In this document: piece by piece, positions 8,869 through 18,026 of the stretch
Layout: each line of letters opens with the position of its first letter
Numbering within the stretch: position 1 is the stretch's first letter
Assembly (NCBI RefSeq): GCF_022867795.2
Contig: NZ_CP107006.1
Span: 2,232,001-2,296,000 of the forward strand
DNA from: Chitinophaga horti
GTDB taxonomy: Bacteria; Bacteroidota; Bacteroidia; Chitinophagales; Chitinophagaceae
Reading direction: 5' to 3'
DNA: 64,000 bases
The notes under the pieces: model-generated
What the model was told of the DNA's origin: nothing
Seen by the model: only the letters and a program-made list of their open reading frames with translations
Database searches by the model: none
Program-made: the position numbers and the translations under genes

Positions 8869-9642
8869 ATGAAGAGACGGTTGGCAGCGCTGTTGCTTAT
8901 GTTGCCTGTATTCGCAGTCGCACAAAAGCATCAGCAAAAAGTGGATGTTCAGCTCACACCCTGGCACAACAACGGTGCCCTGGTGCAACTGCCCGACGAC
9001 TACGACGCCGGCAATAACCGCTATCCCCTTATCCTGTTCCTGCATGGCAAGAGTAAATCCGGCACGAATATCAGCAAACTGGCGCTGGAAGGTATTCCCT
9101 ACTGGCTGGACAAAGGGGCTAAGTTAGATGCCGTTAATCCGGTTGATGGTAAGCAGTATAAGTTCATTATCGTTTGTCCGCAGGCGTTAGAATGGGGCCT
9201 GACGCCCGTTCAGGTGAACTTTGTGCTGGACCAGGTGATCAAACGTTACCGGGTAGATACTTCCCGCATATACCTTACCGGTTATAGCGCCGGCGGTTGG
9301 GCTACGATCATGGCTATTACCGAGAATGCCGCTATCACCAAACGTTTCGCCGCAGCCGTACCGATGTCGCCCTCAGCGATTGATCCGCCTAACGAGAAGC
9401 GTTTTAAACTGGTGGCAGATGCAGGTGTTCATTGCTGGTACTTTGGCGGTGAGGAAGAAATAACGTTCCTGGAAAACAGCCAGCGTTACACAGATAGTAC
9501 CAACAAGTACGGTCCTGGCCTGGCGAGAACGACGGTTACGCCGTACAGGCATTGCTGCTGGAAGGATTTATATGATCCGGCATTCCGGCAGGAAGGGATG
9601 AACATCTACGAGTGGATGTTACAATACAGGAAAGAACCATAA
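8869..9642 (+). CDS. Secreted alpha/beta-hydrolase (esterase, PHB depolymerase-like)
   Basis: A 257-residue protein with a signal peptide (MKRRLAALLLMLPVFAVAQ). The LILFLHGKSKSG stretch supplies the oxyanion-hole region and GYSAGG the GxSxG nucleophile elbow, with a plausible catalytic His in the C-terminal RHCCWKDLYD region. Such enzymes deacylate polysaccharides or hydrolyse small esters. It lies 3 bp after the TolC-like gene as the last member of the operon, so it may trim acyl groups that the acyltransferase at 2806 adds. Substrate specificity cannot be told. Confidence 0.75.
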   Translation: MKRRLAALLLMLPVFAVAQKHQQKVDVQLTPWHNNGALVQLPDDYDAGNNRYPLILFLHGKSKSGTNISKLALEGIPYWLDKGAKLDAVNPVDGKQYKFIIVCPQALEWGLTPVQVNFVLDQVIKRYRVDTSRIYLTGYSAGGWATIMAITENAAITKRFAAAVPMSPSAIDPPNEKRFKLVADAGVHCWYFGGEEEITFLENSQRYTDSTNKYGPGLARTTVTPYRHCCWKDLYDPAFRQEGMNIYEWMLQYRKEP

Positions 9643-9650
9643 TTAAACGT

Positions 9651-9678
9651 AAACGCTCCGGTAATGGGGCGTTTTTCT
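9651..9678 (+). terminator. Terminator of the exopolysaccharide operon
   Basis: An 8-bp stem (9652-9659 with 9666-9673, one G-U pair) is followed by a T run. It lies just after the esterase stop and faces the metK terminator. Confidence 0.7.
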
Positions 9679-9692
9679 TTTAGCACCCAAAC

Positions 9693-9721
9693 AAAAAGGC
9701 GTCCCTCACGGAACGCCTTTC
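9693..9721 (-). terminator. Terminator of the metK operon
   Basis: A hairpin with AAAGGCGT/ACGCCTTT arms (one bulge). Read on the minus strand it is followed by a T-rich tract. It sits about 20 bp past the metK stop. Confidence 0.65.
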
Positions 9722-9740
9722 GTTATTTACAAAGCCCACA

Positions 9741-10994
9741 TTACAGTTTGAATGCTGCTTTCACTTTTTCTACGTAGTCCAGTTTCTCCCAGGTAAACAG
9801 TTCTACTTCCACTTTCTTCTCGTTCTTTTTGCCCGTGTTGAAAGTTTTAGTAACCGTCTGGCTTTCGCGGCCCATGTGACCGTAAGCAGCTGTTTCACTG
9901 TAGATCGGGTTGCGCAGCTTCAGGCGTTGTTCGATAGCGTAAGGGCGCAGGTCAAAGATCTCTTCGATCTTTCTTGCGATCTCACCATCGTTCAGGCCTA
10001 CTTTCGCTGTACCGTGCGTGTTTACGAAAACGCCGCAAGGTTTAGCTACGCCGATAGCGTAAGATACCTGTACCAGTATTTCGTCTGCAACACCAGCAGC
10101 CACCAGGTTTTTAGCGATGTGGCGGGTAGCGTAAGCAGCAGAGCGGTCAACTTTGGAAGGATCTTTACCGGAGAAGGCACCACCACCGTGTGCACCTTTA
10201 CCACCGTAAGTATCCACGATGATTTTACGGCCTGTAAGACCAGTATCGCCGTGCGGACCACCGATTACGAATTTACCGGTTGGGTTGATGTGATAAGTGA
10301 TGTTGTCGTTGAACAACGCCTGTAACTCAGGTTTCAGGGTTGCTTTAACGCGTGGCACCAGGATCTTGATCATGTCTTCTTTAATCTTGGCCAGCATGGC
10401 GTTGTCTTCGTCGAAGTCATCGTGCTGGGTAGAGATTACGATCGTGTCGATCCTTGTTGGTTTATTATCGTCAGAATACTCGATCGTTACCTGTGACTTG
10501 GCATCAGGGCGGAGGTATTTGATATCTTTATTTTCGCGACGCAGTGCAGCCAGTTCCAGCAGTAGTTTGTGTGCGAGGTCGAGAGCCAGCGGCATGTAGT
10601 TCTCGGTTTCGCGCGTAGCGTAACCAAACATCATACCCTGGTCGCCAGCGCCTTGTTCTTCGGGGCTTTTACGTTCAACACCCTGGTTAATATCAGGTGA
10701 TTGTTCGTGAATGGCAGAGAAGATGCCGCAGGAGTTAGCCTCGAACATGTACTCGCTCTTCGTGTAACCGATTTTGCGGATCACTTCGCGGGCAATGTCC
10801 TGTACGTCCAGGTAAGCGTCGGATTTTACTTCGCCTGCCAGTACTACCTGACCGGTAGTTACCAGGGTTTCACATGCTACTTTAGAGCTGTTGTCGTAGG
10901 CGAGAAAGTTATCGATCAGTGCATCAGAGATCTGGTCGGCTACTTTGTCCGGATGGCCTTCTGATACAGATTCAGATGTAAATAAGTAAGGCAT
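9741..10994 (-). CDS. metK: S-adenosylmethionine synthetase
   Basis: A 417-residue protein that makes S-adenosylmethionine from methionine and ATP in the cytoplasm. Family signatures are all present: [16 protein letters not shown] near the N-terminus (Mg/ATP binding), [12 protein letters not shown], and the P-loop-like [19 protein letters not shown]. Length is in the upper part of the usual 380-430 range. The start is 21 bp after the DUF4270 gene stop, so it may be read with the two upstream genes. I see no SAM riboswitch in the short gap. Confidence 0.97.
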   Translation of the reverse strand: MPYLFTSESVSEGHPDKVADQISDALIDNFLAYDNSSKVACETLVTTGQVVLAGEVKSDAYLDVQDIAREVIRKIGYTKSEYMFEANSCGIFSAIHEQSPDINQGVERKSPEEQGAGDQGMMFGYATRETENYMPLALDLAHKLLLELAALRRENKDIKYLRPDAKSQVTIEYSDDNKPTRIDTIVISTQHDDFDEDNAMLAKIKEDMIKILVPRVKATLKPELQALFNDNITYHINPTGKFVIGGPHGDTGLTGRKIIVDTYGGKGAHGGGAFSGKDPSKVDRSAAYATRHIAKNLVAAGVADEILVQVSYAIGVAKPCGVFVNTHGTAKVGLNDGEIARKIEEIFDLRPYAIEQRLKLRNPIYSETAAYGHMGRESQTVTKTFNTGKKNEKKVEVELFTWEKLDYVEKVKAAFKL

Positions 10995-11015
10995 AAAAAA
11001 CTCGAATTTGGCTTT

Positions 11016-12389
11016 TTAAAGTTGGGTGTAAATAATCCTAAGTTTCATCTTGTAAGTGGAATGGTTACCGCCGCCCACCTTAACCCGGCGGGAGTCGATA
11101 TTGAGTGATGAAAGTGCTTCCAACCTCAAACCAAAGTTAGTGTCTTTACTGTCGAGTAGCAACTGTAAATGCCGTGCAATATTAAATTTATATTGAACAA
11201 CCTTCATGATGCCGAGATCAGATATGACCGTTCTCTGACCACCAAAATACGAAAGATTGGGATTAGTGGGGTTGCCGTAATCTACGAGTGCCTTCACACT
11301 GTCGCCGGTTGCCGCTTGGTATTGGGCGAGCATCAGCCTGTCAGGTTCTGTATAAATCGCGTCCCTGGCCGGATCGCTGCCGAAAGTAACCTCGGTGATC
11401 GCCAGTTCGGCTTTGTTGATAATCGCCTTCGGGATGCTTTCCAGTCCGGGTATTTTCAGCTTTGCATAAATACCAGGTGCCTCCTGCAGGAACAGCAGGC
11501 TATCTCCTAACGGATTATTGGTATTGATGTATTGCGCGGCCTCGGAGCCGGTGTAGTTACGGGAGAAGTAGTTGGCGTGCGCAGAAGCATAGCTGTCGAA
11601 TGCAAAGCTGCTCACGAGTGAATCGTTTTCGGCAGATTTGTAGTAAACAGACAGTTTAGTGCTGGTGCTGGCCAGGTTGAGGTACAGCAGGTTACGACCA
11701 AGCACCGTCGTGTCGGGCACTACCGCGATGCCGCCCAGGAAAGCCCGGAACGTAGAATCATTCACGAAGTTACCGGAAGTAGTTTGCTGCAGTAACAGGT
11801 TACCGAATGCAGGCGTAAGTGCGATACGCAGTGCGGGCGTCTGTTTTACGCCATACACGATGATAGAGTCCCTCAGCTGCCTCGGAATGATCGTAGCGCT
11901 ACCGATCTGCTGTGCCACGTCTACACCCAGTTTCTGGTAGTAGCGGTAGTTAGAGTCGATACGGAACTTCGGTTCGTTCATACGGTAAACATTCAGTTTC
12001 AGCGGCGCCATAGAGTCGCCGTAGAAGCCATTGTAACCGATGTAAAGAATAACGGAGTCCAGTGTTTGAGCGGTACCTGAGTAAGAGAAACCGGAATTCG
12101 GCAGGCTCACCTGCGTGTACAGCGTACCCTGGGTACGGCCGAACACGAGATCGTCGGTGATGCTACCTAAAACGGCGGTGTAATTTGCTGCGCCGGTAAA
12201 TACTGCTGAATCGGTCTGCCAGATGTTGTTGGCAATGATATTTTCAATGGTCGTGTCTTTCACATTCACATTGTCCGAACCAGGTATTAGGTCAACCCCC
12301 AATGAGGTAGCTTTGTTACAGGCTGTGTACGCGAACAGCGCCGCCATTAAGGCAAGCGCTCCGCTAAAGTTCCTGATATTGATCTTCAC
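11016..12389 (-). CDS. DUF4270 family lipoprotein
   Basis: A 457-residue protein with an N-terminal hydrophobic segment ending FAYTAC, a lipobox-like site, then the typical early sequence SLGVDLIPGSDNVNVKDTT. The rest is predicted beta-rich, with alternating hydrophobic and polar residues and no catalytic motif. DUF4270 is a Bacteroidota-restricted family of unknown function, thought to be exported to the outer membrane. It sits between a starch-synthase-like gene (32 bp upstream) and metK (21 bp downstream), an arrangement suggesting one transcript. Confidence 0.85.
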   Translation of the reverse strand: MKINIRNFSGALALMAALFAYTACNKATSLGVDLIPGSDNVNVKDTTIENIIANNIWQTDSAVFTGAANYTAVLGSITDDLVFGRTQGTLYTQVSLPNSGFSYSGTAQTLDSVILYIGYNGFYGDSMAPLKLNVYRMNEPKFRIDSNYRYYQKLGVDVAQQIGSATIIPRQLRDSIIVYGVKQTPALRIALTPAFGNLLLQQTTSGNFVNDSTFRAFLGGIAVVPDTTVLGRNLLYLNLASTSTKLSVYYKSAENDSLVSSFAFDSYASAHANYFSRNYTGSEAAQYINTNNPLGDSLLFLQEAPGIYAKLKIPGLESIPKAIINKAELAITEVTFGSDPARDAIYTEPDRLMLAQYQAATGDSVKALVDYGNPTNPNLSYFGGQRTVISDLGIMKVVQYKFNIARHLQLLLDSKDTNFGLRLEALSSLNIDSRRVKVGGGNHSTYKMKLRIIYTQL

Positions 12390-12421
12390 GCAATAATGTT
12401 TGAATAGGCTGTCCAGAAAAG

Positions 12422-13240
12422 TTATTTACCAAGCAATTGATTATAAAGTTGCAGATAGTCTGCCAGATCTTCATTGTCTTTCCTGTAAGGAACGATGATC
12501 TTACCCTTCTCCGTCTTCAGTTCATCCACGATCTTCTTATCGGATTTCTCGCTGCCCAGTATCACCGCGTCGGAGTATTTGGCGGCGCCTTTACTGATCG
12601 CGCTGTTGGTGCCCTCTTTAAATGGCTCCAGGTCTTTTTCCTTCACCAGGTTACTGATAGCCGCCTTCTTCAGGAAGGTAGCACCCAGTTTTTCCTTGAA
12701 TGTATTGGGCGTGAGCGAAAACACGGTTTTAGTGTTCGCGAACACAGGCTCCTTTTTATAAGCTGTTTTCAGGTATAAAGGTACCAGTGACGTCATCCAT
12801 CCACTGCAGTGAATGATGTCAGGAGGCCATCCGAATTTCTTCACAGTTTCCAGCGCACCTTTACAGAAAAACACCATGCGCGCGGCATTATCGTCGTAAA
12901 ACTTCTCGTTCTCGTCCGCAAATACGGTTTTCCGCTTAAAGTAATCTTCGTTATCCAGGAAGTACACCTGTAAACGTGCATTCGGTAAAGAAGCTACTTT
13001 AATGATCAGCGGGTAATCGTCCCCATCTATCACTATATTAATGCCAGACAGTCTAACCACCTCGTGCAAGCGGTGTCTCCTCTCATTAATGATCCCGAAC
13101 CGGGGCATGATAACCCTCACCTCAAGTCCGGTCTCATTGGATTTGATCGCCATCTTGTTAACTATAGCCGCATAATCAGTCAGATCCAGATAAGGCGACA
13201 TCTCTTGGGCAATAAAAAGAATTCTTTTCTTTGTGGACAT
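12422..13240 (-). CDS. Glycogen/starch synthase N-terminal-domain protein
   Basis: A 272-residue protein resembling only the N-terminal (GT5) half of glycogen synthase: KRILFIAQEMSPYLDLTDYAAIV is the family opening, and the middle contains PPDIIHCSGWMTSLVPLYL. The C-terminal nucleotide-sugar domain of full-length GlgA (~470 residues) is missing, with no remnant downstream, so a normal ADP-glucose transferase is unlikely. Short proteins of this kind are common in Bacteroidota and their role is not settled. It is transcribed divergently from panC, and a -7 box lies 42-49 bp upstream of its start codon. Confidence 0.75.
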   Translation of the reverse strand: MSTKKRILFIAQEMSPYLDLTDYAAIVNKMAIKSNETGLEVRVIMPRFGIINERRHRLHEVVRLSGINIVIDGDDYPLIIKVASLPNARLQVYFLDNEDYFKRKTVFADENEKFYDDNAARMVFFCKGALETVKKFGWPPDIIHCSGWMTSLVPLYLKTAYKKEPVFANTKTVFSLTPNTFKEKLGATFLKKAAISNLVKEKDLEPFKEGTNSAISKGAAKYSDAVILGSEKSDKKIVDELKTEKGKIIVPYRKDNEDLADYLQLYNQLLGK

Positions 13241-13281
13241 TTAATGCTGATTATTAATGCTGATGTTTTTAATTTGGCTTG

Positions 13282-13289
13282 CAAAACTA
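13282..13289 (-). promoter_or_regulatory. Bacteroidota -7 box for the 12422-13240 gene
   Basis: On the minus strand this reads TAGTTTTG, an exact match to TAnnTTTG. The inferred transcription start is about 13275, giving a leader of roughly 35 bases. No clear -33 TTG is seen at the expected distance. Confidence 0.45.
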
Positions 13290-13350
13290 CGAATTTTTTA
13301 GGTAAAAAACGTCGTTTTGTCACTTTTAACATCCTTTTAAGTATAGGAAT

Positions 13351-14193
13351 ATGTACATTTTCAAGGAAATACGCACGTTACAACAGTTTCTCGAAGCAGA
13401 AAAAAAGGCAGGAAAAAAAGTCGGGTTCGTCCCGACGATGGGCGCACTCCACCAGGGTCACATCTCTCTCATCGATGCGGCGAGGGAGCAGTCAGACATC
13501 GTGGTCTGCAGCATCTTCGTTAATCCAACACAGTTCAATGATCCAAAAGATTACGAAAAATATCCAATTACGATAAATGAGGATGTGTCGAAGCTGACAG
13601 CCGCCGGTACAGACGTACTCTTTCTGCCTGCCGTGGCAGAGATGTACCCCGAGGGCGTGCATGGCGAGCACCGGCACTACGACTTCGGCTACCTCGAAAC
13701 AGTGCTGGAAGGTGCGCATCGTCCCAACCACTTCCAGGGCGTGGGCATTATCGTGCATAAGTTGCTGGAAGCGGTGCTGCCGGACGGACTGTTCATGGGG
13801 CAAAAGGACTTCCAGCAGTGTATGATCGTGAAAAAGCTGCTCGACATTATACAACTGCCGGTGCAATTGGTGATTTGCCCTACGCGGCGCGAGGAAGACG
13901 GTCTGGCCATGAGCAGCCGCAACCTGCGCCTGAGCAGCGACGAACGCCAGCTGGCTACCGCGATCTTTAATGAGCTCATCCGCATCAAGGAAAATGTTAA
14001 TCAAACTCCATTAGATGAATTAAAGCAAAACGCCATACTGAACCTGGAACAGCAAGGTTTCCAGGTTGATTATATAGAAGTAGCGGATGCGAATAACCTG
14101 CGGGTTATCTCCGCTCCCATACCGGAGAGCATGGTAGCGCTGGCGGCAGCGAAGCTGAACGAGGTGCGCCTGATCGATAACATGTTGCTGTAG
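13351..14193 (+). CDS. panC: Pantothenate synthetase
   Basis: A 280-residue protein that joins pantoate and beta-alanine using ATP. The HIGH-like motif is MGALHQGH (H34, H37), FVNPTQF follows, and the KMSKS-like loop is MSSRN near residue 190. Length matches the family (~280). It starts at ATG 13351 and is transcribed divergently from the starch-synthase-like gene. panD follows 74 bp later behind its own promoter, and panB lies about 5 kb downstream, so the pathway is only loosely clustered. Confidence 0.97.
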   Translation: MYIFKEIRTLQQFLEAEKKAGKKVGFVPTMGALHQGHISLIDAAREQSDIVVCSIFVNPTQFNDPKDYEKYPITINEDVSKLTAAGTDVLFLPAVAEMYPEGVHGEHRHYDFGYLETVLEGAHRPNHFQGVGIIVHKLLEAVLPDGLFMGQKDFQQCMIVKKLLDIIQLPVQLVICPTRREEDGLAMSSRNLRLSSDERQLATAIFNELIRIKENVNQTPLDELKQNAILNLEQQGFQVDYIEVADANNLRVISAPIPESMVALAAAKLNEVRLIDNMLL

Positions 14194-14216
14194 TGGGGGT
14201 GTAATCTCCCCGCCCC

Positions 14217-14248
14217 TTGACTGGTATCTTAAATTTGTTCTACCTTTG
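14217..14248 (+). promoter_or_regulatory. Promoter of panD
   Basis: TTG at 14217-14219 and an exact -7 box TACCTTTG at 14241-14248 are separated by 21 bp. The inferred start of transcription is about 14255, 13 bases before the panD ATG. Confidence 0.6.
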
Positions 14249-14267
14249 CAAACATTCACGCGGAATT

Positions 14268-14612
14268 ATGCAAATAGAGATATTAAAATGTAAGATCCAC
14301 AGGGCTGTTGTTACAGAAGCTAACCTGCAATACGTAGGCAGTATTACGATCGACGAAGACCTCATGGATGCCGCCACCCTCATCGAGTATGAAAAGGTGC
14401 AGGTGCTGAACGTCAACAATGGCGAAAGGCTCGAAACGTATGTGATCAAAGGCAAAAGGGGTTCAGGCGTCATCTGCATGAACGGTCCGGCTGCCAGGCT
14501 TGTAGCTCCCGGCGACATAGTGATCATTATTTCCTATGCTACCATGGAGTTTGAAGAGGCTAAGAAGTACACGCCTATTGCCATTTTCCCGAAGGAAGGC
14601 AATAAGCTCTAG
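14268..14612 (+). CDS. panD: Aspartate 1-decarboxylase proenzyme
   Basis: A 114-residue pyruvoyl enzyme making beta-alanine from aspartate for pantothenate synthesis. The N-terminus [18 protein letters not shown] is typical, and the self-cleavage site is G24-S25 in QYVGSITID, where Ser25 becomes the pyruvoyl group. [18 protein letters not shown] and the NGPAARL loop are also conserved. I chose ATG 14268 because the family begins there; an in-frame upstream start at 14217 would lie inside the promoter. Confidence 0.97.
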   Translation: MQIEILKCKIHRAVVTEANLQYVGSITIDEDLMDAATLIEYEKVQVLNVNNGERLETYVIKGKRGSGVICMNGPAARLVAPGDIVIIISYATMEFEEAKKYTPIAIFPKEGNKL

Positions 14613-14642
14613 GTTACTACTCTAACATCTAAACCCGCATCC

Positions 14643-15653
14643 ATGCCCAAGTTGCTCAAGAATATCCTGCAATCGGCCTTTTTTTTGGGCATCGGCGTCT
14701 TACTTATCTGGTGGGCACTGCGCCCACTTACGCCAGAACAGCGCACCGATATTAAAAACGCGATCTTCAACGCCAACTACTGGCCGATCATACCTGCTTT
14801 TATTATAGGGGTGTTCAGTCACCTCTCCCGCGCTATCCGCTGGAAATTGCTGATGCAACCTTTGGGTTACAAACCGCGGACGAGCAGCACCTTTTACGCC
14901 GTGATGATCGGGTATCTTGCCAACCTGGCAGTACCCCGGCTGGGAGAAATTGCCCGCTGCGGCATACTCGCCCGTTACGAAAAGATCCCGGCAGATAAAC
15001 TGATTGGTACAATGATCGCCGAAAGAGCGGTGGACCTCATCTGCCTGATTATCGTGATGTTCGTTTCGGTATTGGTCCAGATCGACATCATCGGCGCGTT
15101 CTTCTCTACGAAAATATGGACGCCGCTGAGCAACAGCATCATGAATGCCAACGGCGCACAGCTCGTATTCAAACTGGGCATCGCAGCGGTAGTGATCTTT
15201 GTTATTTACTTATTACTGAAAAGATTCGCCCGTTCCAAGGCGGCGATTAAATTAAAGGCATTACTTCGCGGGGTGATGGAAGGCATTTTATCCATCGGCC
15301 GCATGAAGAACAAATGGCTCTTCCTGCTTCACACGCTGCTGATATGGGTATTGTACTTCTCTATGTTGTACGCAGGCTTCTTCTGTATGGAGGAAACGAA
15401 CGACCTGGGGCCTAAAGCCTGCCTGGCGCTCCTCTCCTTCGGTAGCATTGCAATGATCATTACGCCGGGCGGCATCGGTGCTTACCCGATCCTTGTACAA
15501 CAAACGCTGCTCCTCTACAACATCAACGAAACCAGCGGTTATGCCTTTGGCTGGATAGTATGGGGCGCACAAACTTTACTCACTTTCGTGCTGGGTATTT
15601 ACTCCCTGTTAGGACTCACCCTCCGTAAAAAACAGGAAACAGTAACGGCATAG
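14643..15653 (+). CDS. UPF0104/flippase-like (lysylphosphatidylglycerol synthase TM region) protein
   Basis: A 336-residue integral membrane protein with about eight hydrophobic helices. The stretch SRAIRWKLLMQPLGYKP followed by NLAVPRLGEIARCGILARYE is the hallmark of the UPF0104 family (AglD-like, the membrane half of MprF). The catalytic aminoacyl-transfer half of MprF is absent, so a lipid- or isoprenoid-handling role is likelier than lysinylation. It starts 30 bp after panD and has its own terminator. Confidence 0.8.
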   Translation: MPKLLKNILQSAFFLGIGVLLIWWALRPLTPEQRTDIKNAIFNANYWPIIPAFIIGVFSHLSRAIRWKLLMQPLGYKPRTSSTFYAVMIGYLANLAVPRLGEIARCGILARYEKIPADKLIGTMIAERAVDLICLIIVMFVSVLVQIDIIGAFFSTKIWTPLSNSIMNANGAQLVFKLGIAAVVIFVIYLLLKRFARSKAAIKLKALLRGVMEGILSIGRMKNKWLFLLHTLLIWVLYFSMLYAGFFCMEETNDLGPKACLALLSFGSIAMIITPGGIGAYPILVQQTLLLYNINETSGYAFGWIVWGAQTLLTFVLGIYSLLGLTLRKKQETVTA

Positions 15654-15675
15654 CGCATATTAATTTTTTATAGTG

Positions 15676-15702
15676 AAAGCCGCCATAGTGCGGCTTTTTT
15701 TA
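15676..15702 (+). terminator. Terminator after the UPF0104 gene
   Basis: An 8-bp perfect stem (15676-15683 with 15690-15697) with a 6-base loop runs straight into a T run. Confidence 0.85.
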
Positions 15703-15924
15703 TTTAAGAAGATACATCTTAACGGTTGTTAACCAATAACATCGTAACTTAATGTTCAGTTAACATTACCTGCCTATCTTGTTCGATTGAACATGAACAC
15801 TAATCGCCGGCAGCCGTAATGATAGCTGTTGGCTAAAATGATATCGGATATGACAGCTCAGAGCAATGCTGTGACCACCTGGCCAACCAAAGACAAAAAG
15901 CATCCAAAAAAAGGAAAAGAAAGC

Positions 15925-18012
15925 ATGGCCGCGCATAAGAAGAAAACCATCGTAAGAGACATTAGCTGGCTCTCATTTAACGCCCGCGTTTTGCAGGAAG
16001 CTGCCGACCAAACGGTGCCCCTGTATGAAAGGATACGCTTCCTCGGTATCTTCTCCAGCAACCTCGATGAATTTTTCCGGGTAAGGGTGGCGACGCTCAA
16101 GCGCATGAGCTCCATGGGCAAGTCGGCCAAAATGCACCTCGAAGAAAACGCAGATGATATACTCGACGATATCCAGAGCACGGTGATTCACCAGCAACAG
16201 GAACAAAACCGCATCTGGACCGAAATACAGGACCAGCTGGAGCAGGAAAAGATTTACCTGCGAACGGATAAACAGCTGAATAAGGAGCAACAACGCTTCG
16301 TACTTAACTATTTTAATGATGAAGTACGTACGAACATCATTCCCCTGATGATCGAAAGCATTCCGCAGCTGCCTTACCTCCGCGACAAATCGATCTACCT
16401 CGCTTGTGTATTGGGCCGCACCGACGGCTCCGTACGACAAAAGTTTGCGCTGATCGAGATATCCACGAACGTATTGCCTCGCTTCATCATCCTCCCATCC
16501 AAAGAAGGAGAACACAATATTATACTGCTGGAAGATGTGGTGCGGTTCGCGCTGCCTAACCTTTTCCACTACTTCGGCTTCGACAAGTTCGATGCGCATA
16601 TTATTAAGGTAACGCGGGATGCGGAGCTGGACATTGACAACGACTTCTCCAATAACCTCATCCACCAGATAGAAAAAGGGATTAAAGACCGCCGCAAAGG
16701 AAAGCCGGTGCGCTTCGTATACGACAAAGAAATCGACACGCTGCTGCTCGAATACCTGATGCGCCGTCTGGGTCTTTCCAAAAAAGACAACCTGATCCCG
16801 GGCGGACGTATCCACAACTTCAAGGATTTCATGGACTTCCCTACGTCGGTGTTCCCGAAGGCGCATACGCGGCGTAAAGGCTCTATGCACCCTTTGTTTG
16901 TGAACGCGCCGAGTGTAATGCACGTGATCCAGAAGCAGGATGTAATGATTCACACGCCTTACCAAAGCTTCGATACGATCATCGACCTGTTGCGCGAAGC
17001 AGCTATCGATCCGAATGTAACGACGATCAAGATCACCTCTTACCGCCTGGCGAAGAACTCGAAGATCGTGAACGCGCTGGTAAACGCTGCCCGCAACGGT
17101 AAGCAGGTAGTGGTGGTGATGGAACTGCGCGCCCGGTTCGACGAGGAAGCGAATCTACGCTGGAAAACCCGTCTCGAAGAAGAAAATATTAAGGTATTGA
17201 TAGGTGTACCCGGTATGAAGGTGCACGCCAAAATATGTGTGATCAAAAAACGCATCGGCAACAAGACATTGCAGGTGGGGTTCGTCAGCACCGGCAACCT
17301 TAATGAGAACACCGCCCGCATTTACGGCGACCATTACCTGCTCACCGCCGACCGCGCAATTATGGCGGACATCAACCGCATCTTCTCTTTCCTGGAAAGT
17401 CCGAAACATGACATCAACTTCCTGGCCGCCTGTAAGGTAATGCCCGTTAGTCCGCTCTCAATGCGTAAGACTTTCATCAAACTGATAGACCGCGAAATTA
17501 AACAAGCAAAAAGTAAGAAGAAGGCAGAGATCATCCTGAAAATGAACTCCTTGTCCGACGATATCTTAATTAACAAACTATATGAGGCGGCCGCTGCAGG
17601 CGTTACCATCCGTATGGTGATACGCGGTATCTGTTGCGCCTACACGGAGAACAAAAAGTGGAAGAAAGACATGGAAGCCGTGAGCATCATCGATGAGTAC
17701 CTGGAGCATGCCCGCGTATTCATTTTCCATAACTGCGGTGAGCCCAAGGTATACCTCTCCTCCTCCGACTGGATGGTGCGTAACCTCGACCACCGCGTGG
17801 AAGCGGCAGTACCCGTGGAAGATCCGGAATTGAAGAAAGAACTGATCGATATTGTGAACATCCAGTTGCAGGGTAATGTGAAGGCGCGTGTGCTGGATAA
17901 CGAGCAGAAGAATGAGTACAAACGTACGTCTGGCAAGAAGGTACATGCCCAGGTAGAAATTTTCCGCTACCTGCACGAAAAAACGTATAATTTTGATGGC
18001 ATAAATAATTGA
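15925..18012 (+). CDS. ppk1: Polyphosphate kinase 1
   Basis: This enzyme reversibly transfers the gamma-phosphate of ATP to polyphosphate. The N-terminal domain opens with RDISWLSFNARVLQEA and SSNLDEFFRVRVA. The catalytic half has the phospholipase-D-like elements GMKVHAKICV (phospho-accepting His) and SSSDWMVRNLDHRVE. From ATG 15925 the protein is 695 residues, close to the family norm. The frame is open back to 15829, adding 32 low-complexity Lys-rich residues. I prefer 15925 because homology starts just after it and a purine-rich stretch precedes it. The Ppx/GppA gene follows 14 bp later, a common synthesis-degradation pair. Confidence 0.95.
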   Translation: MAAHKKKTIVRDISWLSFNARVLQEAADQTVPLYERIRFLGIFSSNLDEFFRVRVATLKRMSSMGKSAKMHLEENADDILDDIQSTVIHQQQEQNRIWTEIQDQLEQEKIYLRTDKQLNKEQQRFVLNYFNDEVRTNIIPLMIESIPQLPYLRDKSIYLACVLGRTDGSVRQKFALIEISTNVLPRFIILPSKEGEHNIILLEDVVRFALPNLFHYFGFDKFDAHIIKVTRDAELDIDNDFSNNLIHQIEKGIKDRRKGKPVRFVYDKEIDTLLLEYLMRRLGLSKKDNLIPGGRIHNFKDFMDFPTSVFPKAHTRRKGSMHPLFVNAPSVMHVIQKQDVMIHTPYQSFDTIIDLLREAAIDPNVTTIKITSYRLAKNSKIVNALVNAARNGKQVVVVMELRARFDEEANLRWKTRLEEENIKVLIGVPGMKVHAKICVIKKRIGNKTLQVGFVSTGNLNENTARIYGDHYLLTADRAIMADINRIFSFLESPKHDINFLAACKVMPVSPLSMRKTFIKLIDREIKQAKSKKKAEIILKMNSLSDDILINKLYEAAAAGVTIRMVIRGICCAYTENKKWKKDMEAVSIIDEYLEHARVFIFHNCGEPKVYLSSSDWMVRNLDHRVEAAVPVEDPELKKELIDIVNIQLQGNVKARVLDNEQKNEYKRTSGKKVHAQVEIFRYLHEKTYNFDGINN

Positions 18013-18026
18013 CGGTTATTTAATAC

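Noticed and set aside
15973..16965. 330-codon minus-strand frame opposite ppk1
   Set aside because: Antisense shadow of a conserved gene, with no recognisable motif.
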